This document shows, one piece after another, positions 1 to 5,639 of a stretch of 12,218 bases of DNA (its first letter is position 1; every line of letters begins with the position of its first letter). Source of the stretch: Oscillospiraceae bacterium (lineage in GTDB: Bacteria > Bacillota > Clostridia > Oscillospirales > UBA929). Under the pieces are notes generated by a model. The model was not told the origin of the DNA. It saw only the letters and a program-made list of their open reading frames with translations, and did not search any database. The stretch lies in contig JAISVO010000167.1 of assembly GCA_031271525.1 (NCBI GenBank), positions 1 to 12,218 of the forward strand, written 5' to 3'. Both the position numbers and the translations under genes were made by a program.

Positions 1-1628
1 CAGCGGCTCATCAGCAGCTCGAAGTCGAGGATAGTTTCCTCGCATTTCTCCAGCGTTCCGGGTGAGACGGGGGTGTCCGGAAGCTTCCCGCCGGTGTATT
101 TCTGCGCCGTATAAAAGCATGACCGGGCGGCGCGGTTGAGGACGTTTGTAAACAAACTCCCCTCTTTGAGCACCGGGTCTTGGTCGCCCTCCTTGGCGTC
201 CGGGTTGAGCGGTTTTGGCTGGAAGCCCACCGAGCGGATGGATAACCCGAGCCCGAGGAAATGCGCCCGGAGCTGTTCGGGGGTGTAATACTTTAGGACC
301 TCGTCCGCCATCGGGGGCTTTAGTTTCCCGGATGAGGAGGCTTTCTTGTTGAAGAACAGGATATGGTTATTCGCCACGACGTCGGTCATCGGAAGCGAGC
401 CATCCGGCGGAGGCAGGACGGGGTTTTTCCCCTGCAAGCCCAAGAACAGGGCGGCCTGCGCCGGCCCATAGAAGTAGACGTTGTCCTGCCCGATAAACTG
501 GATGACCTTCGCGTCGGGGGAGCACCACCAGTCCCGCCAGTCGCCGCCCCGCTCCTCCAGCGCAGCTTTGGTGAAGGAAATCGGCGCCCAGAGGGATTCG
601 GGCCAGACCCAGAAGGTCAAGCCGCCCAACCCGTCTATATCGGGGGCGGATACTCCCCATTCGGCATTGCCGGTCAGCCGGAAAGGCACCAGCGTCTTCC
701 CCGTGCGGAAACGGATCCCGGCGACGCTCAGCGCCGCGACGGCCTTCTCCCGCTCGTCCAGAGACGTGAACACTAAGGCAACGCTGGGTTTCCCCTCATC
801 CCGTACCTCGTACGGGGGGAGAGTGAGCGCGGAGAGGTCGCCGGTCAACTCCCGTTTGACGTAGATCACCGGCGGCTCCAAAAATTCCGCGATTGAGCTG
901 ACCACAAAGGGGCGGGCGCGGTCCCGCGTCGCAAACTCGCCGAGCCATTCTTTGAGGAGAGGGCGCATCTCATCCGCCCGGATATAGAAGTTCGGACTCT
1001 CCCGCAGCTCGGGGGTCGCGCCGGTCAAGGCGCTTTTGGGCGCGATCAGCTCGCCCGGGAGGTATTGGTGCCCTAAATCGCACTCGTCGGCATAGCCTTT
1101 CTCACTCTGACAACCCTCCACCGGGCACCTCCCGAGGACCTGACGCCCATTGAGGAAGACGCCCCGCTCGGGGTCAAAGAACTGCTCGCTGGACAGCTTC
1201 CGGAGATGCCCGTTTTCGTGCAGGGTCTCCAGCACCCACCGGCTCATCTCCCGATGGATTTCCGCCGGCCTTCCCAGCGCTGACGCTCCGAACAGATCGG
1301 GGGAGATTCCGTAGGCATCCAACGTAGCCTTCTGGTTCTCGTGGTTGAAACGGACAAAGTCGGTGAGCGAACCGCAAAACTCGCCGCTGGCGGCCTTCTT
1401 GCGATAATCCTCGGTGATCGGCGAACCGTAGCAGTCAGTCCCCGAGACGAAGAGGACGTTCTCCCGTCCGAGCCGGTCGCGTAAAAACCTTGTCATCGCG
1501 TCGGCGTGGATCAGACAGCCGCCGACATGCCCGAAATGCAGGTTCTTGTTGCCGTACGGCATCCCGCCGGTGACAACCGCCCGTTTCGGCAGTGCCGGGC
1601 GGTTCGCTCTTTTTTCGTCCAGTGTCAT
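1..1628 (-). CDS. Class I tRNA ligase, methionyl-tRNA synthetase (MetG)-like, 3' end cut by window edge
   Basis: This gene encodes a MetRS-type class I aminoacyl-tRNA synthetase, expected to act in the cytoplasm. 542 complete codons are visible and no stop is reached before the left edge. Seen: the ATP-binding HIGH motif is intact as H31-F-G-H34, preceded by TGGMPYGN. A zinc-knuckle-like cluster (C168, C173, C183, H187) precedes a SALTGATPELRESPNFYI stretch typical of MetRS. The KMSKS loop is replaced by K429-A-S-S-S433. The segment aligning with the methionine pocket reads FIGQDNVYFYGPAQ, where canonical MetRS has a His and a Trp (here Y387 and Q391). About 60 extra residues seem to sit between the zinc domain and the W340-V-W-P segment. 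The start ATG overlaps the gltX stop (ATGA), with GAGAGAGGG upstream as ribosome binding site, so the two are translationally coupled. Membership of the MetRS family is clear. Its amino-acid specificity is uncertain, so I give no gene symbol. Confidence 0.85.
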   Translation of the reverse strand, partial: MTLDEKRANRPALPKRAVVTGGMPYGNKNLHFGHVGGCLIHADAMTRFLRDRLGRENVLFVSGTDCYGSPITEDYRKKAASGEFCGSLTDFVRFNHENQKATLDAYGISPDLFGASALGRPAEIHREMSRWVLETLHENGHLRKLSSEQFFDPERGVFLNGRQVLGRCPVEGCQSEKGYADECDLGHQYLPGELIAPKSALTGATPELRESPNFYIRADEMRPLLKEWLGEFATRDRARPFVVSSIAEFLEPPVIYVKRELTGDLSALTLPPYEVRDEGKPSVALVFTSLDEREKAVAALSVAGIRFRTGKTLVPFRLTGNAEWGVSAPDIDGLGGLTFWVWPESLWAPISFTKAALEERGGDWRDWWCSPDAKVIQFIGQDNVYFYGPAQAALFLGLQGKNPVLPPPDGSLPMTDVVANNHILFFNKKASSSGKLKPPMADEVLKYYTPEQLRAHFLGLGLSIRSVGFQPKPLNPDAKEGDQDPVLKEGSLFTNVLNRAARSCFYTAQKYTGGKLPDTPVSPGTLEKCEETILDFELLMSR

Positions 1629-3226
1629 GCTCTATTTACCCTCTCTCTCACCCGGTCGGCGCCTAGCAGACGCATCACGGCGTACATATCCGGCGAGGAC
1701 TCCCGCCCGGTCAGCGCGAGTCGGAGCGACGCGCTGGCGTCGGCGACGCTCCCCTTCCAGCCGGCCGGGTCCGTTTTATATTGCTTCACGTCGGGGCAGT
1801 AGCGAAACCTCTCCCCCAAGTCTTTGATCTTCTGGAACCATACATCCTGCCCGTCGGCCGGATCGTAGATGCCGGCATAAGCGCCGCAGAACTCCCGATC
1901 AGGCGGGGAAACCGGGATAAACAGCTCGTCGAAGAAGAAAGCAAGGTACTCCTTCGCCCCGTCCCACCGGGTGATGTCCTTCCGGGGTTTCGCGCCGCCC
2001 CGCCCGATGGACAGTATATCCCGCGAATACTCCGGGTTACGCACCAACAGCCGATGGAAATCCTCGTCGTTCCGCTCCGCCCACGCCGTCAGCTCGGCAT
2101 ACGCTTCGCTTGCGGTCAGTCGGCTGATGACGTTCTTAGAGACGTCATCCAGTTTATGGATGTCGAACAAGGCTCCGGCGGCGTTCATCTTCTTGGGCGA
2201 GAAGGGAAATTCGTCCAGTCCGGCGGAGGGGTTCGCCCGCCGCCAGTCCTCGAAGTTGGAGTTTAAGAGGGTCATCAGGTATTCCCGCACGGCCGCCGCC
2301 GGGTATCCCCGCTCGGCATACCAGCTCAAAGCCAGCTCCGGGTCTTTGCGCTTGCTGATCTTACGCTTGGAGCCGCCGTCCATCTTCATCAGCGGCGCGA
2401 TATGGATATAATGCGGGCGTTTGAAGCCCAGCATATCAAACAGCATGTGGTGGAGCGGATAGGTCGCGATCCATTCGTCCCCCCGCACCACATGGGTGGT
2501 ACGCATCAGGTGGTCGTCCACCGCGTGGGCGAAGTGGTAAGTGGGGATGCCGTCGCTTTTTAGCAGGACATGGTCGATGTCGTTTGCCGGCATCTCAATC
2601 CGCCCCTTCGCCGGATCGTCCAGCGTAACCGGCTTGCCGTCGCCTTCGGGGCAGCGGATACGCAGAACGAAGGGCAATCCCTTCTTTATGTTGTCCTCAA
2701 TCTCATCAAGGGTTAGGCCGCGGCACTTGGTCCATCGTCCGTAATAGCCGAAGTTCGCCTTCTCGGCTTCCTGCGCCGCCCGCATCGCGGTGAGGTCGTC
2801 CCCGGTGCAGAAGCAGGGGTAGGCCAGCCCGCGCCGGGTAAGTTCTTTGGCGTAGGTCTGGTACAGCGCGGCGCGCGCCCGCTGGCTGTAGGGACCGTAA
2901 TCTCCGCCGTTCTCGTCGCTCTCATCGAAGGTCAGGCCGTAGTGGCGCAGGGCTTCGGTCAGCAGCGCGACGCCGCCGTCCACCGTACGCTTCGCGTCGG
3001 TGTCCTCAACGCGAAGGTAGAAGACCCCGCCGCCGCTGTGCGCCATATGCTCGTCCACCATCGCGCCCAGAATGTTCCCAATCGTCACAAACCCTGTCGG
3101 GCTGGGCGCGAAGCGGGTCACCCTCGCCCCTTCGGGCAGGTCGCGGGGCGGATAGCGCTCCTCCCAATCGTCCGGGACTGTCATAATATCGGGGTAGAGT
3201 AAGTCCGCCAAGCGGGCCGTATCCAT
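1625..3226 (-). CDS. gltX: Glutamyl-tRNA synthetase (glutamate--tRNA ligase)
   Basis: This 533-residue class I synthetase charges glutamate onto tRNA(Glu), and in many Firmicutes also onto tRNA(Gln). Seen: RFAPSPTGF (38-46) followed by T48-I-G-N51 where the HIGH motif normally lies; the GluRS core FYLRVEDTDAKR; YPCFCT; a VVRGDEW segment; and a KMSKS loop as K289-I-S-K-R293. The length is somewhat above a typical bacterial GluRS, and the N-terminal lead (LADLLYPDI...PPRDLPEGA) resembles a clostridial GluRS subfamily I remember. I chose the ATG at 3226 because AGGAG lies 8 nt upstream and the promoter -10 box (3254-3249) is just beyond it. The longer open frame starting at 3667 would cover both promoters and the divergent gene. 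The predicted leader is only about 16 nt, so there is no room for a T-box. The stop overlaps the start of the downstream MetRS-like gene by 4 nt. Confidence 0.93.
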   Translation of the reverse strand: MDTARLADLLYPDIMTVPDDWEERYPPRDLPEGARVTRFAPSPTGFVTIGNILGAMVDEHMAHSGGGVFYLRVEDTDAKRTVDGGVALLTEALRHYGLTFDESDENGGDYGPYSQRARAALYQTYAKELTRRGLAYPCFCTGDDLTAMRAAQEAEKANFGYYGRWTKCRGLTLDEIEDNIKKGLPFVLRIRCPEGDGKPVTLDDPAKGRIEMPANDIDHVLLKSDGIPTYHFAHAVDDHLMRTTHVVRGDEWIATYPLHHMLFDMLGFKRPHYIHIAPLMKMDGGSKRKISKRKDPELALSWYAERGYPAAAVREYLMTLLNSNFEDWRRANPSAGLDEFPFSPKKMNAAGALFDIHKLDDVSKNVISRLTASEAYAELTAWAERNDEDFHRLLVRNPEYSRDILSIGRGGAKPRKDITRWDGAKEYLAFFFDELFIPVSPPDREFCGAYAGIYDPADGQDVWFQKIKDLGERFRYCPDVKQYKTDPAGWKGSVADASASLRLALTGRESSPDMYAVMRLLGADRVRERVNRA

Positions 3227-3248
3227 CGTCACCACTCCTAACCTAAAC

Positions 3249-3277
3249 ATTCTATCACGATTTGCGTTTCCCGTCAA
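3249..3277 (-). promoter_or_regulatory. Sigma-A type promoter of the gltX operon
   Basis: Reading the minus strand, TTGACG (3277-3272) is followed by a 17-nt spacer and TAGAAT (3254-3249). Transcription should start near 3242, giving a leader of roughly 16 nt that contains the AGGAG ribosome binding site (3239-3235). The near-consensus boxes and ideal spacing make this a confident call. The -35 box lies one base from the -35 box of the divergent promoter. Confidence 0.85.
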
Positions 3278-3278
3278 T

Positions 3279-3307
3279 TTGACATTGAACAGAGAGTGAT
3301 GTAAAAT
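3279..3307 (+). promoter_or_regulatory. Sigma-A type promoter of the HAD-like gene
   Basis: TTGACA (3279-3284), a 17-nt spacer, and TAAAAT (3302-3307) form a near-perfect housekeeping promoter. The predicted start near 3314 leaves a leader of about 15 nt. That leader includes AGGGGG before the ATG at 3329. It is back to back with the gltX promoter. Confidence 0.85.
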
Positions 3308-3328
3308 ACCCCCGAAGGGGGCTGCGCG

Positions 3329-3892
3329 ATGAACTACATATTTTCCCTGACCGGCACGGTGCTCTACGACGATCCGCGCACCTTCCTGCGAACCCTCTGG
3401 AAGAACGAGGACTTTGCTCTTCTGCTGTATGACTTGGTCTTCAAAAGCCCCGAATGGCGGATGCTCACCGAAGGGAGCATCCGCCAAGACGAAGCACAGG
3501 ACTGGCTCTGCCGCCGTTCCCCCGACGAGGGCGAGCGGATCCGCTTGACGTTGAAGCATTGGACCCGCTGTCTGACCCCCCGCTGGGAGATGGTGGAGCT
3601 TCTGTTGGATATGAAACGCCGGGGTTTGTATTTCTACGCCGAGGTTCCGACCGACGGCAAGGAGCATATTCTAAAGACCTACCCCTTCATGACGCTGTTC
3701 GAGGGGGGTGTGTTCTCCTGCGATGGGCACCCCGCCCCGCGAAGCCTGTCCCTCTGCCGCTTGTATAACTTAGACCCGTCGGCTTGTTACTGGTTGGATA
3801 CCGACCCCACCCGCCTCGCCGAGGCGGAGGGCTGCGGCTTGCGCGGGGTTCTGTTCGCGAACGCCGAGCGTCTGCGGGATTCGCTGATCTAG
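3329..3892 (+). CDS. HAD-superfamily-like protein, probable pseudoenzyme
   Basis: This 187-residue protein has the layout of a small HAD hydrolase with an alpha-helical cap (haloacid dehalogenase/YihX-like), but its active-site residues are gone. The N-terminal strand reads YIFSLTGTVLYD, where active members have DxDGT; the nucleophile and acid/base aspartates are S6 and T8. The motif II region (YFYAEVPTDG, 101-110) has Ala where Ser/Thr is expected. I cannot place a motif III lysine in the shortened GHPAPRSLSL segment (133-142). Motif IV reads YWLD157-T, keeping one of two acidic residues. The hydrophobic strand pattern and the ending EAEGCGLRGVLF are otherwise typical. A strong promoter and an AGGGGG ribosome binding site argue that it is expressed and not decaying. 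It is divergent from gltX. Function is unknown; a binding or regulatory role is conceivable. The family call rests on pattern resemblance only. Confidence 0.7.
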   Translation: MNYIFSLTGTVLYDDPRTFLRTLWKNEDFALLLYDLVFKSPEWRMLTEGSIRQDEAQDWLCRRSPDEGERIRLTLKHWTRCLTPRWEMVELLLDMKRRGLYFYAEVPTDGKEHILKTYPFMTLFEGGVFSCDGHPAPRSLSLCRLYNLDPSACYWLDTDPTRLAEAEGCGLRGVLFANAERLRDSLI

Positions 3893-4060
3893 CAAAACAA
3901 GTGAATGCCAAATTTGTCAGGCAAACGGCAGCAAATCCGGATGATAATCGGCTATGATACCGTCTCTGTAAATGGGTTTGCAGATGCGGGCGCTTGCGGC
4001 GGAAGCGCGACCCCGCTCCTCCACCGCTCCGACGGGCTGCGGGAGAGGGGAAATACTGTT
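3893..4060. other. Intergenic gap between two convergent genes
   Basis: These 168 bases separate the stops of the HAD-like gene and the LigT-like gene. A 6-bp inverted repeat, GCGCTT/AAGCGC (3990-4008, 7-nt loop), is present but has no T-run on either side. I therefore do not call a rho-independent terminator. An open frame begins at an ATG at 3905, but it has no ribosome binding site and runs into the opposite-strand gene. I see no other structure. Confidence 0.6.
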
Positions 4061-4573
4061 TTAGGGTACGGCACGGAGGGGAACCTCTTTGATGAACCGC
4101 ATAGGAAAAAATTCATATAATCCTATGCGTTCGATGCGCGCGATAAACGGGCTGAAGCATTTAACCGCAATCGGGAGCGCCCGAATGATCGTTTCAGGCT
4201 CGTCAATCAATAAAGTAGCGTGCGCGGTCCAATTGTAGGCTCCGTTCCCGCAATGGGGATAGAATCTTTGCTGAAGCGTCAGGAGCTCAAAATTCATGTC
4301 CGGGGCGGCAAACAATACGCCGGCACCGGCAAACAACCCAAGATGGCTCAGGTGTATATCAATACGGTCTATTCCCGCGCAAAGTTTTTCAAGTTCTTCT
4401 GCCAGCTGTGCTTCGGAGCGAACCTCTTTTTTCCCCAACGTGAAATGATATGGTATCTCTTTTGTTTGGGTTCCTTCAAATCCGTTTTGCCGGAGGATGC
4501 CGTAATACCCGGCGAGTCTCTCTTGTGTGGCTTCGTCGAACTGGGCAAGCAAGCAAAGAAAATTGCCGTTCAT
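4061..4573 (-). CDS. 2H phosphoesterase superfamily protein (2'-5' RNA ligase/LigT-like)
   Basis: This 170-residue protein carries the two HxT motifs that define the 2H phosphoesterase fold: H43-F-T45 (in PYHFTLGKKE) and H118-A-T120 (in WTAHATLL), about 75 residues apart. The family includes LigT/ThpR RNA ligases and cyclic phosphodiesterases acting on 2',3'-cyclic or ADP-ribose cyclic phosphates; the substrate here cannot be read from sequence. I prefer the ATG at 4573, which has GAGG and AGGTG upstream. An in-frame TTG at 4591 would add six residues and overlap the AraC stop. It follows the AraC/GyrI gene so closely that they are probably cotranscribed. Its base composition is much lower in G+C (42-55% in four 60-base lines I counted) than uvrB (67%) or the AraC gene (70%) in one 60-base line each. 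This suggests a recent or foreign origin. Confidence 0.85.
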   Translation of the reverse strand: MNGNFLCLLAQFDEATQERLAGYYGILRQNGFEGTQTKEIPYHFTLGKKEVRSEAQLAEELEKLCAGIDRIDIHLSHLGLFAGAGVLFAAPDMNFELLTLQQRFYPHCGNGAYNWTAHATLLIDEPETIIRALPIAVKCFSPFIARIERIGLYEFFPMRFIKEVPLRAVP

Positions 4574-4587
4574 CGTCAACACCTGCC

Positions 4588-5487
4588 TCAATGTATGTGT
4601 ATCGCCGGTTTCACCGGGATATAGATATCGCAGGTCTTTCCGGTTTCACCCATACTGCGGGTGTCATAATACTCAAAGTCGGTAAGCCCCTCGCCGTATT
4701 CGTAGCCCGACTTCGGGAACCACTCGTTGAAGATGTACCTCCATGTCCCCTGTATATTCGCGGTGAAGCTCGCCTCATCGGAGGGCGGGGTGGTGAAGAC
4801 CGCGTAGTCCGCCGCCGGGACTGTGTGCAGCTCGTACCCCTCCGGAACGGTGCGGCCCTCCCGCGGCTCGCATCCTATGGCGTAGGTGAACGATCCGTCG
4901 GCGTCCATCGGGAAGCAAGCGCCGTATTCCGCGTGGCTCTTTAGGAACATCTCCCCGTGCAGCTTTTCGCATTGGCCGCCCTGCACGTACCGCTGCCAGA
5001 ACGCGGGGATTTCCGTGCTGTTCACACCCCCTTCGCTGGTGGTATTGATCGAGTAGCCTGCGATGGTGAAGGCGTCGCGGGTGACAAATCTTGGTTCCAT
5101 AACAATTCCTCCCGGTATGTTATATTTTTGCATGTGGCTGAGCGAGGGGAGCTCGGGGCGCTTGACCTTGGCGCGAAGCCGGAACCGTTCCGGGGAGCAG
5201 CCGTAGCGGCGGCGGAAGGCCTTGGAGAAGCCGGAATGGGTCTCAAAGCCGTAGTCCAGCGCGATGTCGAGGATCTTCCTGCCCTCCGACAGCTCGGCTG
5301 CGGCGTACGCCAGCCTGCGGAGACGGACATAGACCATCACGGTGCAGCCGACGTTGAATAAAAAGACGCGCGAAAAATGATAGGGCGAGAACCCGGCGCG
5401 CGCCGCCAGCTGTTCGGCGCAGATCGGGCCGCGCAGATGCGCGTCTATGTACTCCAGCGTGTCTTGCAGGATCGCGCGGTAACTCAT
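4588..5487 (-). CDS. AraC-family transcriptional regulator with C-terminal GyrI-like effector-binding domain
   Basis: This 299-residue DNA-binding regulator has the Rob-like domain order: the AraC double helix-turn-helix at the N-terminus and an effector-binding domain behind it. Seen: the first HTH at about 24-42 (AEQLAARAGFSPYHFSRVF), the second at about 72-103, with GFETHSGFSKAFRRRYGCSP matching the AraC signature. From M130 the sequence MEPRFVTRDAFTIAGYSINT begins a GyrI/BmrR-type ligand domain, ending in a CDIYIPVK strand. Such domains bind small amphipathic or cationic molecules in known members. The ATG at 5487 is preceded by GGGAGGGAAGG. It is divergent from uvrB, and its stop falls 15 nt before the ATG of the LigT-like gene, so the pair is likely one operon. 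It may autoregulate from the 152-bp shared intergenic region. A strong internal ribosome binding site precedes M130. Confidence 0.92.
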   Translation of the reverse strand: MSYRAILQDTLEYIDAHLRGPICAEQLAARAGFSPYHFSRVFLFNVGCTVMVYVRLRRLAYAAAELSEGRKILDIALDYGFETHSGFSKAFRRRYGCSPERFRLRAKVKRPELPSLSHMQKYNIPGGIVMEPRFVTRDAFTIAGYSINTTSEGGVNSTEIPAFWQRYVQGGQCEKLHGEMFLKSHAEYGACFPMDADGSFTYAIGCEPREGRTVPEGYELHTVPAADYAVFTTPPSDEASFTANIQGTWRYIFNEWFPKSGYEYGEGLTDFEYYDTRSMGETGKTCDIYIPVKPAIHIH

Positions 5488-5510
5488 AGCCTTCCCTCCC
5501 CGTTGGGTTT

Positions 5511-5516
5511 AGTATA
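5511..5516 (-). promoter_or_regulatory. Extended -10 promoter element of the AraC/LigT operon
   Basis: On the minus strand TATACT (5516-5511) is preceded by TGG, forming an extended -10 element (TGnTATACT). No good -35 box lies 17-18 nt upstream (ACAGCA or AACAGC), as is usual for extended -10 promoters. The predicted start lies about 17-20 nt before the ATG at 5487. Confidence 0.6.
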
Positions 5517-5576
5517 CCACAGATTCACGGTACTGCTGTTCCAAAATTGCGAAATAAAAGTTTTTTATAAATCCCC

Positions 5577-5605
5577 TTGACAGGGAACATGTGTTTTTGT
5601 ATAAT
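5577..5605 (+). promoter_or_regulatory. Perfect-consensus sigma-A promoter of uvrBA
   Basis: TTGACA (5577-5582) and TATAAT (5600-5605), separated by exactly 17 nt, match the housekeeping consensus at all twelve positions. An A/T-rich block (about 5542-5572) directly upstream could act as an UP element. Transcription should start near 5612, leaving a leader of about 28 nt. So strong a promoter normally needs repression, and a LexA-type operator lies inside its spacer. Confidence 0.92.
5584..5597 (+). promoter_or_regulatory. LexA/DinR-type SOS operator
   Basis: The 14 bases GGAACATGTGTTTT match the Gram-positive LexA (DinR) consensus CGAACRNRYGTTYC at 12 of 14 positions; only the two outermost bases differ. 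The GAAC half-site is perfect and the distal half is GTTT in place of GTTC. It lies wholly between the -35 and -10 boxes of the uvrB promoter, where a bound repressor would exclude RNA polymerase. SOS control of uvrBA is well established in Bacillus. Confidence 0.75.
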
Positions 5606-5639
5606 AAGGGGAGAGTCTTCAGACAGTGGGGGTGCAGAG

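Noticed and set aside
363..864. Plus-strand frames opposite the MetRS-like gene
   Set aside because: They lie inside a well-supported synthetase coding region on the other strand and have no family features.
3249..3328. Alternative gltX start ATG at 3250
   Set aside because: The codon overlaps the -10 box (3254-3249), so it would precede the transcript start.
3227..3667. N-terminal extension of the gltX frame up to an ATG at 3667
   Set aside because: It would cover both divergent promoters and more than half of the HAD-like gene; the ATG at 3226 has a good ribosome binding site and the normal GluRS N-terminus.
3990..4008. Inverted repeat as terminator for the HAD-like or LigT-like gene
   Set aside because: No T-run follows the 6-bp stem on either strand.
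3905..4120. 71-codon plus-strand frame in the convergent gap
   Set aside because: There is no ribosome binding site, the protein has no recognisable pattern, and it overlaps the end of the LigT-like gene on the other strand.
5577..5639. Upstream TTG start that would add 21 residues to UvrB
   Set aside because: It coincides with the -35 box and lies upstream of the expected transcript start; UvrB normally begins near MPEFQ.
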